Source of the DNA: PSRI01 sp041484195
Lineage (GTDB): Bacteria; Bacteroidota; Bacteroidia; Chitinophagales; Chitinophagaceae
Length of the DNA: 64,000 bases
Assembly: GCA_041484195.1 (NCBI GenBank)
Contig: JBGPHC010000003.1
Location: 210,659-274,658 of the forward strand
Direction of reading: 5' to 3'
Shown: positions 1 through 8,687 of the stretch, in pieces
How the letters are laid out: the number at the start of each line of letters is the position of its first letter
Position numbering within the stretch: position 1 is the stretch's first letter
The notes under the pieces: generated by a model
The model's database searches: none
What the model saw: the letters and a program-made list of their open reading frames with translations, nothing else
What the model was told of the DNA's origin: nothing
Program-made: the position numbers and the translations under genes

Positions 1-332
1 CTTATCAGAAACTCTGGCATGTGCTCATCTTCCAGTTATGGTACAACAAATGGATCAGCAAATTGTAATTACTGTCATCTTCTTCTATCCCAGCCAGCTG
101 GTTTTGGAATCATTTGTAGCAGAACTCATTTGGTGACGGATGGTATTGTTTTATCAAATCACCAGAAAACAAAGTCTGGGGATGATTGTATTTCATTCCC
201 GAAGAATTGATAGATTCCCAGTGAATGCCGGGTTCATCAGACTTTTCAGGATTACCCTATAGAATTGCTAAAATAATAGAATCCGGTTGTAGGATCATTC
301 TCTGGTTTCTTATATTTATGTAAACAGGGGCG
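1..332. other. No gene supported at the left edge
   Basis: The first 332 bases hold a short open frame on the plus strand (to base 210, open at the window edge). It is rich in Ser, Cys and Asn and resembles no family I know. The minus strand is broken by several stops. I found no TANNTTTG promoter box ahead of the first clear gene and no tRNA or obvious hairpin terminator. It may be intergenic, or the tail of a gene cut by the window edge. Confidence 0.4.
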
Positions 333-1142
333 ATGGAAAAAAAATTACAGAATCAGGTTGCTATAGTTACAGGAGCCAGCAGCGGCATTGGGGCAGGCAC
401 CGCATTGGAACTGGCCAAAGCGGGTGCGACTGTAATCGTGAACTATCCCTTCGCCGTCACAAAAGATGCCGCGGAGGCAATTGTGAACGAAATTAAGGCG
501 GCAGGCGGAAATGCGCAGAGTTATCAGTGTGATGTTAGCAAGGAGCCTGAGGTTGAAAAGATGTTTGCCGATACGGTGGCGCAATGGGGAACGGTTGACA
601 TTCTCATTAACAATGCGGGTATTCAAAAAGATGCGCCCTTCACCAGCATGAGTCTGGAGGCCTGGAACCAGGTGCTGGCGGTAAACCTGAATGGACAATT
701 TCTTTGTGCGAGAGAAGCCATTAAAGAATTCCTGCGCCGCGGAGTGCAGCCCGAGCGATCCATAGCCGCCGGCAAAATAATCTGCATGAGCAGCGTACAT
801 GAAGTCATTCCCTGGTCGGGTCATGCCAACTATGCCGCCAGCAAGGGAGGCATCATGATGATGATGAAAACGATAGCCCAGGAATTCGCGGGCAAAAAAG
901 TGAGGGTCAACAGCATTGCTCCGGGCGCCATCAAAACGCCTCTCAATCATGCGGCATGGGAGACACCGGAGGCCTTACAAAGCCTGATGAAACTGATCCC
1001 TTACAAAAGAATCGGTGACGTATCTGATATTGGAAAAGCAGCCGCATGGCTGGCAAGTGACGAGAGCGATTACGTAAATGGAGCGACTCTGTTCGTGGAT
1101 GGAGGAATGACACTTTACCCGGGATTCGAAGACAATGGATAA
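333..1142 (+). CDS. SDR family oxidoreductase, glucose 1-dehydrogenase-like
   Basis: A 269-residue classical short-chain dehydrogenase/reductase, a cytosolic NAD(P)(H)-dependent oxidoreductase. The N-terminal Rossmann motif TGASSGIG is at about residues 14-21, NNAG near residue 91, the catalytic Ser lies in CMSSVHE and the YxxxK pair in YAASK near residue 167. The C-terminal end (VNGATLFVDGGMTLYPG) is typical of the glucose 1-dehydrogenase/3-ketoacyl-ACP reductase branch, and the sequence NYPFAV after beta2 suggests NADP preference. The start ATG follows AGGGGCG. The gene stands alone and converges with the SemiSWEET gene. A run of four Met codons lies just after YAASK. Family assignment is firm; the substrate (glucose or another polyol/ketone) is a guess. 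Confidence 0.9.
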   Translation: MEKKLQNQVAIVTGASSGIGAGTALELAKAGATVIVNYPFAVTKDAAEAIVNEIKAAGGNAQSYQCDVSKEPEVEKMFADTVAQWGTVDILINNAGIQKDAPFTSMSLEAWNQVLAVNLNGQFLCAREAIKEFLRRGVQPERSIAAGKIICMSSVHEVIPWSGHANYAASKGGIMMMMKTIAQEFAGKKVRVNSIAPGAIKTPLNHAAWETPEALQSLMKLIPYKRIGDVSDIGKAAAWLASDESDYVNGATLFVDGGMTLYPGFEDNG

Positions 1143-1218
1143 TAATTTATTGCCTTTTCAAATAGCCGTGAGCGATTTGAAATAAAGTTCCTGAAATCTC
1201 TTCAATTCAGCCGGCGGG

Positions 1219-1473
1219 CTATTTATACCTGATCTTGTACGCCAGTATTATCAATGAAAAGACCAGGGTGATGCCGTTGGCCGCGACGATGGGAATATTC
1301 TGCGACAGGATCCCATAGACAAACCAAAGCAGGGTACCAAAAGCAAAAAGAGCGTACATATAAAGTGAGATCCCTTTCGTATTACGTGTTCGAATAGTCT
1401 TAAGAGCCTGTGGCAGAAATGATGCAGTGGTGCAAATCGCAGCCGACATTCCCAAAATAGTGATGAAGTTCAT
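1219..1473 (-). CDS. SemiSWEET family sugar transporter
   Basis: An 84-residue membrane protein with three predicted helices (about residues 3-21, 36-55, 62-81), the size and layout of a bacterial SemiSWEET (MtN3/PQ-loop family). The PQ motif appears as SFLPQALKTIRT in the first helix, followed by the conserved basic/Thr loop TRNTKGIS. SemiSWEETs dimerise to form one six-helix, bidirectional sugar uniporter in the inner membrane. The gene is single and converges with an SDR that may be a glucose dehydrogenase; a link to sugar handling is only suggestive. Family confidence is high, the transported sugar is unknown. Confidence 0.9.
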   Translation of the reverse strand: MNFITILGMSAAICTTASFLPQALKTIRTRNTKGISLYMYALFAFGTLLWFVYGILSQNIPIVAANGITLVFSLIILAYKIRYK

Positions 1474-1790
1474 GAGCGGATTACCTGATTTTGATTTAGA
1501 AGGGCATTTTGCATTTCGTGCAGATTCCTCGTTATGCCCTTATGCTTTCTGGTGGCCTCGTGGGTAATAGAAAAATTCTCTCACTAAGCCAGGCGAGTGG
1601 TATTGCAGTAGCCTGTACAAGCGACAAATATAGAGCAATAAATTGACGCCATACTGGTATGTCATCCCGAGGAGCATATCGTATAAGTATGGTTTAAAAT
1701 CGCCCCAAAAAAAAATTGTGAACTCCCTGGCCGATTAAAGGCAGAAAAAATAATAAGAATTTGCAGGTTGGGTTTTGAGTTGAATTGTAT
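1474..1790. other. Intergenic, nothing recognised
   Basis: About 317 bases between the SemiSWEET start and the end of the next minus-strand gene. I saw no credible open frame, no TANNTTTG box, no strong inverted repeat and no RNA gene. Confidence 0.5.
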
Positions 1791-2213
1791 TTAGCCGCGC
1801 TGCATAAACATCCAGCGGTGGCCTTCCAGGTCTTCAGCGCGGTACCTGCGTCCCGGATATCCCTCTTCAGGTCCACTTAAGATATTGGCGCCGGCTTTTT
1901 TCGCTCTTTCAAAATGCTCGTCAACATTGTCAACATATACCAGCACACCGTCAATGACCCAGGGAACTTTTGACCAGTTTCGGGCAGCTTCGCAATGCTT
2001 TCTGTGGTGTTTGGGGGATTCATAAGCAGGAGAAGGAGTGCCGAGCATGATGATGCCTTCACCTGTTTCCATCTCGGCATGTGAAAGCTGGCCATCGGGT
2101 TCCACCAGCCGGGTCGTTTCTTTGAATCCAAAAGCATTCGCCAGCCAATCCAGGGCCGCAATCCCGTCCTCATATGCAATCAAGGGAATGACTCCCTGCA
2201 TTTTCCCCGACAT
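1791..2213 (-). CDS. VOC family protein (glyoxalase/PhnB-like)
   Basis: A 140-residue single-domain vicinal-oxygen-chelate protein. The sequence follows the beta-alpha-beta-beta-beta pattern: GVIPLIAYEDGIAALDWLANAFGF at the start, the metal-site region LSHAEMETGEGIIMLG in the middle, then VLVYVDNVDEHFERAKKAGANI and the terminal GHRWMF. It resembles the PhnB-like/bleomycin-resistance group that often has no known substrate. The His in SHAEM and the Glu of the ME pair could be metal ligands. It is a lone minus-strand gene upstream (in transcription) of the SemiSWEET gene with a 317-bp gap, so it is probably not co-transcribed. Function beyond the fold is unknown. Confidence 0.85.
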   Translation of the reverse strand: MSGKMQGVIPLIAYEDGIAALDWLANAFGFKETTRLVEPDGQLSHAEMETGEGIIMLGTPSPAYESPKHHRKHCEAARNWSKVPWVIDGVLVYVDNVDEHFERAKKAGANILSGPEEGYPGRRYRAEDLEGHRWMFMQRG

Positions 2214-2296
2214 GGCTTATGATTTATATTGATGAAAGCAATTTCTTTAATCCGGAGCGGGCAAGATCCGGCCATTTGATATCCTTATAAACAATA

Positions 2297-2878
2297 TTAC
2301 TCTATCCAAACTCCATTCCTAAAAAGCTGAAACCATTTTTCAATCGCCGCCTCTTCATATAAATTCAATTCCCTGAAAATTTCACTTGCAAACTCAATGG
2401 GAGCGATTCCGCTGGCTGTTATGATATTCTTGTCCTTCACCGACCGCTGATCCAGGTAATATATCGCACCCTTGTATCCCGGAACGATCGCTTTCAGATA
2501 TTCTTTAGCGTTGCTGGTGTGTTCAATCTGGTTCAGGAGGCCCATTTCGGCCAGCAATATGGTGGCTCCGCAAATTGCCGCAATGGGGATATTCAATTGA
2601 TGAACCTTTTCTACCAGGGGTACTACCTCTCTTAATTTCTCTTCTTCCCAGGCGTCTCCGCCGGGTAAGACCAGCATGGCAAGATTTTCGACGTCAACAT
2701 CGGCAATTGCCATATCAGGAAGAATCTTCAAACCACCCATTGAATACACGGGCTGGCCATCCAAGGAGAATGTTTTGATCTCGTATAAAGGGCTCTTATT
2801 CAATTCGGGCATGACATAGGAAATTTCCCAATCCGAGAAGCCATTGAATACGAAAAAATAGATGAGTCTCTTTTGCAT
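2297..2878 (-). CDS. DJ-1/PfpI family protein
   Basis: A 193-residue class I glutamine-amidotransferase-like protein of the DJ-1/PfpI family. The nucleophile-elbow Cys lies in AAICGATILLAEMGLL (about residues 103-106), preceded by the conserved LVLPGGDAWEEE, whose Glu normally sits beside the Cys. The start MQKRLIYFFVFNGFSDWE matches the usual first strand. Members act as glyoxalase/deglycase, chaperone or peptidase-like proteins; the sequence cannot tell which. It is a lone minus-strand gene 83 bp before the VOC gene in transcription order. Fold is certain, activity uncertain. Confidence 0.88.
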   Translation of the reverse strand: MQKRLIYFFVFNGFSDWEISYVMPELNKSPLYEIKTFSLDGQPVYSMGGLKILPDMAIADVDVENLAMLVLPGGDAWEEEKLREVVPLVEKVHQLNIPIAAICGATILLAEMGLLNQIEHTSNAKEYLKAIVPGYKGAIYYLDQRSVKDKNIITASGIAPIEFASEIFRELNLYEEAAIEKWFQLFRNGVWIE

Positions 2879-3042
2879 AGTTCCACAATTATTCTGCCTG
2901 CACTACCTGACCTTACCAGCTTATGAAAGTTAATACAAAACGGCAAATTAGATGCTGAATTTTATGCAGTCGGCAAGATTCATTTTCAGAAGCGGCGGAC
3001 TTAATCCCTCAAGAATAAGTGAATCCTATGCGTTTAGAGTAG

Positions 3043-4152
3043 CTAAAAAGCCAGGGAAAGTCCTAAATTGGGCCTCTGCACAAATACATCATGCCTCATT
3101 TCTGCCCGAAAATACAGTTGTTTTAATATGCGAATTTCTACGCCAAATGCGGCGAGGAATGAAATCTGAAATTTATCAAGCTTGTTGACACTGGTTATCG
3201 TTTCGCCGAAAGTATTTTTGATACTGCGTGTGATAACGTCCTTGTATTTCCCTGCTGACAATCCGCCAATTATAATGGGCTGCACGACGCCTCTGGCGAA
3301 GTTATACTGGAAAAATAACGGAATGCTTTCATACTGCGCCTTTTCATTTTCCGTGATTTTTCCGCCAAAGTTAAAATCAGTATAGAATTTCCGCCAGTTG
3401 TATTCCATATACGAAATGCCGATATTCAAGGAAAATCTTTTGTTGTTTTGAGGAGATACAAGTCTAAAATAAATCTGCCCTGTAAATTGAGGCTTGCCTG
3501 CTCCCCACACCATTCCACCTGCAAAAATCCCAAGCCCAGCATGCGGTTTCGATTTATGTAAACTAATTTCCGAAGTACCAGGAGCGAGACATTCATTCAA
3601 ATTATTGACAAAATTGGCAAGAGCACTTTCAGAATAGCGCAGCCTGGAGATTTGTCCCCGCAGCTTTTCACAATCTCTCGCGACGAAATCCAGAACGCCC
3701 CTGAAATTTCCTGTAATGGCTTTTGCATAAAGTGCCTCGTAATAGTCGTCGAAAAGGAAATAGCCCGAGTCCGCTTTGTTTCTTAGAAAATAAAAATTTT
3801 TGCTTTCACTGTGAATTACATAAAGGTCATAATATCCTTTCAAAATTAATTTTCCGAATTCATTCTTCACTCTATTACTATCCATCGCGTCTGTGAATTG
3901 AATGGCATCAAAGCGGATCCCGTTTTCAAATCCGAAGGAGTGAATATCCCCGGCTGTCAATTGCTGTTCAGATGCTCCATCACCAGCCTTAAAAAAGATA
4001 TGATGGGTCATTTCAGGGTAAGGAATTGATTTTATGAGGCCAGGGATGGAGTCATTATTTTTATGGACGATATAGCCTTTTTGAAAACTCGTTTGCGAGG
4101 AGACTGATGCCATAATAAACATCAACATGGTGGTTAACGCAGCATTTTTCAT
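3043..4152 (-). CDS. Probable outer-membrane beta-barrel protein (PorT-like)
   Basis: A secreted protein of about 369 residues. I start it at the ATG giving MKNAALTTMLMF, because this opens a clean signal peptide (cut near SVSSQ); the frame is open a further 22 codons upstream but those residues do not look like a signal. The N-terminal half (to about residue 200) has the YIVHKNNDSIPG...GDIHSFGFENG pattern common in Bacteroidota surface proteins. The C-terminal half alternates polar and hydrophobic residues, has the aromatic-rich strands of an OMP beta-barrel, and ends in Phe as barrels do. No substrate or partner is evident. It is a single gene, divergent from the oxidase at 4353. Confidence 0.75.
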   Translation of the reverse strand: MKNAALTTMLMFIMASVSSQTSFQKGYIVHKNNDSIPGLIKSIPYPEMTHHIFFKAGDGASEQQLTAGDIHSFGFENGIRFDAIQFTDAMDSNRVKNEFGKLILKGYYDLYVIHSESKNFYFLRNKADSGYFLFDDYYEALYAKAITGNFRGVLDFVARDCEKLRGQISRLRYSESALANFVNNLNECLAPGTSEISLHKSKPHAGLGIFAGGMVWGAGKPQFTGQIYFRLVSPQNNKRFSLNIGISYMEYNWRKFYTDFNFGGKITENEKAQYESIPLFFQYNFARGVVQPIIIGGLSAGKYKDVITRSIKNTFGETITSVNKLDKFQISFLAAFGVEIRILKQLYFRAEMRHDVFVQRPNLGLSLAF

Positions 4153-4352
4153 GATGGAAAGGTTTTGGGTTGAAGACAATAAGGTAATCAATATATGGAA
4201 AGTCCTTTTTTTTTGCAAGCAAAATGAATGGGATATCTGAACTCATTTATTTAAAAGAATTCGGCAGGAATTTTTACTCCCAGGACAGCTTGTAATGCTT
4301 AATTCTTAATTTACCTTATGTAAGAGCTCTTTCTTTTTATCTTCAATCCTAT

Positions 4353-5489
4353 ATGAAATCTACATACGACGTAATTATAGTTGGCACCGGTGCAATGGGT
4401 AGCGCCACTGCGGCAGAACTATCCCGGAGAGGCCGGAAGGTTCTTTGCTTCGATCGCTTCGAACCTCCTCACAATCTTGGGTCTTCGCATGGCCAGACCC
4501 GTATTATTAGAGAGGCTTATTATGAAAATCCAAAATATGTCCCCATCATTCAGAAAGCTTATGAGAATTGGGAAAAATTGGAAAGAGATTCCGGTGAATC
4601 ATTATACCTGAGAACCGGAGGTCTGATTATTGGTCCCGGGGAAAGTCAGTTACAGAAAGGAGCGGTTCTCAGTGCCGAAATGCATCACCTGCCTCATGAG
4701 ATACTGGATAGCGGGCAGATTCGCAAGCGATTCCCAGCCTTTCATCCTGATTCCGATGATATCGGAATTTGGGAACCGAGAGCGGGAATACTGTTTCCTG
4801 AAAAATGCATAGAAGCCAACCTGCGGATCGCTTCGAAACATGGAGCGATGTTTCATTTCAATGAGACTGTTACGGATTGGGAGGCTTCCAATGGTAGTAT
4901 CACCGTAAACAGTTCCCTTGGGAAATACCATGCGGATCGCCTCCTGCTCACCGCGGGAGCATGGCTGGGCCAGCTATTGGCAGGTCTCCAAATTTCGCTT
5001 AAGGTAGAACGTCAGGTGCTATACTGGTTTGGAGCCAAATCAAATACCCGGTTCTTTCAACCTGAAAATTTTCCCATCTTCATCTGGTCTTATGATCATG
5101 ACCGGATCTTCTATGGGTTCCCCGACCTGGGCTCAGGTATCAAGTTCGCGAAGCATTATGACGGCGAGCCGGCCCATCCAGATACTATTGACAGGGTCGC
5201 TGGCAGGAAAGAAATCGAATCCATGAAGGCCCTGATCAGGCGATGGATTCCCGACGCGGAAGGACAACTGCTGTCAACCTCGGTCTGCATGTACACCAAT
5301 ACGCCCAACCTCCACTTTTATATCTCCCCTCATCATCTTCATGAACAAGTTTTGATCGCCAGCATTTGTTCAGGGCATGGATTCAAATTCGCGAGTGCTT
5401 TCGGTGAAATACTAAGCGATATTCTGGAGGGCAAAAAGCCGGACTTCGATCTCAGTCTATTTGGATTTTCAGACTCATTGCTGGAATGA
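4353..5489 (+). CDS. N-methyl-L-tryptophan oxidase/monomeric sarcosine oxidase family
   Basis: A 378-residue FAD-dependent amine oxidase, close in length to SolA (MTOX) and monomeric sarcosine oxidase. The dinucleotide-binding motif VGTGAMGSATAAELSRRG starts near residue 10 and is followed by the family sequence NLGSSHGQTRIIREAYYE. The Cys that carries FAD covalently in this family is in SVCMYTNTPN near residue 312, and the C-terminal SGHGFKFASAFGEIL is typical. It oxidises N-methyl amino acids to the demethylated amino acid, formaldehyde and peroxide. The last 15 bases overlap the end of the convergent VOC gene. Substrate choice (sarcosine or N-methyltryptophan) cannot be set from sequence. 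Confidence 0.9.
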   Translation: MKSTYDVIIVGTGAMGSATAAELSRRGRKVLCFDRFEPPHNLGSSHGQTRIIREAYYENPKYVPIIQKAYENWEKLERDSGESLYLRTGGLIIGPGESQLQKGAVLSAEMHHLPHEILDSGQIRKRFPAFHPDSDDIGIWEPRAGILFPEKCIEANLRIASKHGAMFHFNETVTDWEASNGSITVNSSLGKYHADRLLLTAGAWLGQLLAGLQISLKVERQVLYWFGAKSNTRFFQPENFPIFIWSYDHDRIFYGFPDLGSGIKFAKHYDGEPAHPDTIDRVAGRKEIESMKALIRRWIPDAEGQLLSTSVCMYTNTPNLHFYISPHHLHEQVLIASICSGHGFKFASAFGEILSDILEGKKPDFDLSLFGFSDSLLE

Positions 5490-6143
5490 AAACAATTTGC
5501 CACCGACAAGGTATTTTACTTTAAGAGGTGACAGGCTTGCAGGGCAGTCCGTCGTCGGATACCAGGAGCGGGATTCAGGCACCACTATGAACAGGCCCTG
5601 GTCATCACCCAAAGCGCAAAAATGTTCTTGTGGCTCCTGTTTATTGAACCATGACATGCCATGGTGGGCCAAAAGTTCTTCAACTCCTTCTCTGTAAGCA
5701 GATTTAGGGAAGACAACTCCCAACTCGCTGATATTTCGGATCTGCAATTCAGAAAATGGAGTCCTCCCCATATCATTCAGGTCGAATCTCGAAATGAATT
5801 CCACAATATTCCCCGCGGGATCTAAAAAATAGAGAGATTTGGCATGCCAGCCTGAAAAATCCGCTACATGACTTTCGTAATCAGGAAGCCAGATGAGCTC
5901 AACCCTTCCTTTTAGCCATTCCCGGGCCTCTTCGATCTTGTTGGAAGGTATGTTGAAAGCAAAGTGATATAATGGTTTGACATCACCCGCGCAGGTTTCA
6001 AAAATCAGTACTGAATTCCCGGCATTGATGATGAGTTTGTTCTTTTCGGAAGGTTCATCTATTTCAAAATTCAATATACCTCCGTAAAAATCATATAATT
6101 CCCTGATGACAGATGTCTTAAGTGTGAGTTCCCTGATTTGCAT
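5475..6143 (-). CDS. VOC family protein with two glyoxalase-like modules
   Basis: A 222-residue protein with the VOC fold. The first module (residues 1-120) has MQIRELTLKTSVIRELYDFYGGILNF, then YHFAFNIPSNKIEEAREWL and SLYFLDPAGNIVEFISR, the last being the standard final strand with its metal-ligand Glu. A shorter second module (about 130-215) starts at LQIRNISELGVVFPKS. The layout resembles ring-cleavage-dioxygenase/glyoxalase relatives. The 3' end overlaps the oxidase at 4353 by 15 bp in convergent orientation. Reaction unknown. Confidence 0.82.
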   Translation of the reverse strand: MQIRELTLKTSVIRELYDFYGGILNFEIDEPSEKNKLIINAGNSVLIFETCAGDVKPLYHFAFNIPSNKIEEAREWLKGRVELIWLPDYESHVADFSGWHAKSLYFLDPAGNIVEFISRFDLNDMGRTPFSELQIRNISELGVVFPKSAYREGVEELLAHHGMSWFNKQEPQEHFCALGDDQGLFIVVPESRSWYPTTDCPASLSPLKVKYLVGGKLFSFQQ

Positions 6144-6276
6144 GATGAAAATTATTGATCAGATTGCTTTGTTTGTCAAAAAAGCAATTCATAAAAACAA
6201 AGGATTGATTCCTCACATTGATTTTCTATTTGCCGCAGGATCGGAATGCCGAATACAATTTAGGATTATTCCCAGA

Positions 6277-7191
6277 TCAACAGTCGATGTCTCCAGGTTT
6301 TTCACCTTCCCGCTCCGTCTCTAAAGTCACATGATGAATATTCTTGTGTTCGAGTTCATGCCTCAAATGGTTCTTGATGGACTGCTCTTCGTCCGGACTC
6401 AGGTTCTTCCCGAGCACCATGTGCGCGGTTAGGGCGTTTTCGGTAGTCGAAATGGCCCAGATATGAATATGATAAAAATCCTTAACACCAGGCATCTGTA
6501 ATGCCAGCTTCTTAATATCATCCACCTGTATTTCACGCGGGACTGCATCCAGCGACAAGCGCAGACTCTCTTTCAGCAGAGACCAGGTACTCATGACAAT
6601 GATCAGGGCAATGAGTATGCTCAGTCCGCTGTCGATCCAATACCAGTGGGTATAGTAGATTATTATGCCTCCAACCACCAGACCTACCGATACCATCGCG
6701 TCGGAGAGGAGGTGCAGGTATGCGCTCCTGATATTCAGATCCCTGTCTTTATCCCTGAGAAAAAATAATGCGGTAGCTCCGTTGACGATTATCCCGATTG
6801 CCGCTACTAACGCGATTGTCGGTCCCGGTACTGGTTCAGGATTCAGAAACCGGTGGATGGCCTCGTAGGCAATGGCGCCAATGGAAACCAGGAGCACTGC
6901 GGCATTGAAGAGGGCCACCAGTATGGATGTCTTCCTGTAACCGTAAGTGAACTGATCATTGGATTTCACTTTAAGAAGACGGAATGCGAGTAGTGATAAA
7001 GCCAGGGAACCCACGTCGGCCAGATTATGACCTGCATCCGAAAGCAACGAAAGAGAGTGAACGATAAGTCCGGTTATCACTTCAATCACAACAAAAGCCA
7101 GGTTGAGTATTATCCCAATCACGAAGGCCTTGTTCAGATGAGAGAGATCAGTCTTGTGATGATGATGTTGGTGTGAGTGGGCATGTTCCAT
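6277..7191 (-). CDS. Cation diffusion facilitator (zinc/cobalt/cadmium exporter, CzcD/ZitB-like)
   Basis: A 304-residue inner-membrane CDF transporter that exports divalent metal in exchange for protons. The cytoplasmic N-terminus is His-rich (HAHSHQHHHHKTD). Six helices follow; the metal-site residues are visible as SDAGHNLAD in helix 2 and HLLSDAMVS in helix 5 (the HxxxD/SDxxH pattern of Zn/Cd transporters). The soluble C-terminal domain (from about residue 205) has DIKKLALQMPGVKDFYHIHIWAIS and a late His-rich stretch LEHKNIHHVTLE. It is a single gene, well separated from both neighbours, with no nearby metal-responsive regulator. Family is firm; Zn2+ is the most likely ion. Confidence 0.93.
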   Translation of the reverse strand: MEHAHSHQHHHHKTDLSHLNKAFVIGIILNLAFVVIEVITGLIVHSLSLLSDAGHNLADVGSLALSLLAFRLLKVKSNDQFTYGYRKTSILVALFNAAVLLVSIGAIAYEAIHRFLNPEPVPGPTIALVAAIGIIVNGATALFFLRDKDRDLNIRSAYLHLLSDAMVSVGLVVGGIIIYYTHWYWIDSGLSILIALIIVMSTWSLLKESLRLSLDAVPREIQVDDIKKLALQMPGVKDFYHIHIWAISTTENALTAHMVLGKNLSPDEEQSIKNHLRHELEHKNIHHVTLETEREGEKPGDIDC

Positions 7192-7388
7192 CCTTCCTGC
7201 CTGCGCTTATTGGTTTCGCCAAGTTAATTAATTTCCGGGCTTCAGCAATAATTAAGGAATGGACTGCAAGTGATTTAAGGGAAAGCGATCATTCGGACTG
7301 GCAAAAATTATCGAGCCTTAAATTATATTTTAAGCTGCCCGGCAATCCCGAAACAGCGCACCGAATTATAATCACCTGTAATCTGGTG

Positions 7389-8078
7389 TTACCCGTTATT
7401 GTACACTTTATATACCGGTTCTCTAAGTGGTAATCCCTTTTCGCTACAAATAAATTCCAGGACCTCTGCTATCTGTTCTGCCTTCACCCAATTGCCGGGA
7501 TCCGCTTCGGGCATGCTTTTCCGGTTGAGTTCGGTGTCGATTGTACTGGGCACTACCACCGAAGCCACTACATTTTTCTCCTTTGCCTGGGCATTCAGAA
7601 TATCCGCCAGGTTGAATAGAAGTGATTTTGACAGCGCATACGCGATAGTGCCTTTCCCCTGTGAGGGCTTGATTGCAGGGCGGGCGCCAATGAATACGAG
7701 TCGTCCATATCCTTTTTGGATCATGTGCCGAAACAGAGGCCTGGCTAGAAAATAGGCCGTCTCAAAATTCAATGAATACATTTTCTTCAAATCTGCCCCG
7801 GTGGTAGTTTCAATTCCTCCCATGGCAAATCCGCCCACCAGCATCAGCCCACCTTCAATGGTTCCGTGTCTGCTGATAATATCATTTACAAATTTTTCAC
7901 TGGCATCTTCATTAGAAAGGTCCAATGCATGCAATTCAAATTCGCCCTTGGTACGCGTGATTTCCAAATTGGACCCCGATTTATCCACCGCGACTACCCG
8001 ATATCCTTCTGCGAGGAATTTCCTCACGGTAGCAGTGCCCAGGTGGCCATCGGCGCCGGTAATAATTATTGTTTTCAC
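7389..8078 (-). CDS. SDR family oxidoreductase
   Basis: A 229-residue short-chain dehydrogenase-like protein. It starts with MKTIIITGADGHLGTATV, a Rossmann motif closer to TGADGHLG than to TGxxxGIG. The catalytic Tyr/Lys are in YALSKSLLFNLAD near residue 145, preceded by a Gly-rich strand with FIGARPAIKPSQGKG where the Ser is not obvious. The middle MLVGGFAMGGIE replaces the usual NNAG, as in dihydropteridine-reductase-like SDRs. It is a single gene 68 bp upstream-adjacent to the NTF2-like gene on the same strand. Substrate unknown. Confidence 0.82.
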   Translation of the reverse strand: MKTIIITGADGHLGTATVRKFLAEGYRVVAVDKSGSNLEITRTKGEFELHALDLSNEDASEKFVNDIISRHGTIEGGLMLVGGFAMGGIETTTGADLKKMYSLNFETAYFLARPLFRHMIQKGYGRLVFIGARPAIKPSQGKGTIAYALSKSLLFNLADILNAQAKEKNVVASVVVPSTIDTELNRKSMPEADPGNWVKAEQIAEVLEFICSEKGLPLREPVYKVYNNG

Positions 8079-8146
8079 TTTAATTATTTAGAATACTAAG
8101 TTAGTGCAAAATGCCCTGAGTGTATTCCCCGGTGCTTTTGCATTCA

Positions 8147-8620
8147 TCAGGCAAACTGCCGGGAGTTGATAAATTTTTCCAGGTTTCTCCTGGCGTTCCG
8201 GCGTATGCTGTTCTTAAAGAAACCCGTCCATCCCAGCAGCAGACCCGGCAGACCCATTGCCTGCCTGCTCCATTTCCAAATATCAAATTGGTCGGTGTGT
8301 TCGGTGATTTTCCCATCCTGGATCCTCATATGGGCCTTGATGGAATTTACCACCCTTCTGCCTGTCCTGGAAAAACGATAAGCAGCCCTCCATTGGCAGG
8401 TGGCATATTCCTCGTCCAGCAACTGAATATTGGAGAATGTGAGCGAAAAATCCTTCGCGTTCTTACATAGCATTTCCCACATGGCACCAACTTCTTTTCC
8501 CTCGAGAATTCCAAATACAGGATCATTAAAGACAGGATCCTCACTATAACATTCCAGCATAGTTCTGTAATCCAGTTTTTGAAATGCAGTGTAAAATTTG
8601 TTTATGATGGCTTCATTCAT
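8147..8620 (-). CDS. NTF2-like (SnoaL/nuclear transport factor 2 fold) protein
   Basis: A 157-residue protein with an N-terminal NTF2-like domain: NKFYTAFQKLDYRTMLECYSEDPVFNDPVFG, a short helix around the KEVGAMWEML segment, then beta strands WRAAYRFSRTGRRVVNSIKAHMRIQDGKITEHTDQFD. I take the ATG giving MNEAIINKF, since the 13 residues that the open frame adds upstream do not fit the fold. The C-terminus has a hydrophobic stretch AMGLPGLLLGWTGFF and a basic tail. It lies in the same direction as proBA, with the SDR downstream. NTF2-like proteins range from isomerases to ligand-binding proteins; no catalytic set is clear. Confidence 0.78.
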   Translation of the reverse strand: MNEAIINKFYTAFQKLDYRTMLECYSEDPVFNDPVFGILEGKEVGAMWEMLCKNAKDFSLTFSNIQLLDEEYATCQWRAAYRFSRTGRRVVNSIKAHMRIQDGKITEHTDQFDIWKWSRQAMGLPGLLLGWTGFFKNSIRRNARRNLEKFINSRQFA

Positions 8621-8687
8621 GCTAATCCTATGTAGATAATACTTATAAAATAGTTCCATTTCCGATTGGGCTACTACGGGTTTCCGG

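Noticed and set aside
345..950. A 201-codon frame antisense to the first SDR gene
   Set aside because: It is the mirror of a clear SDR gene, has no family motif and is an artefact of codon bias.
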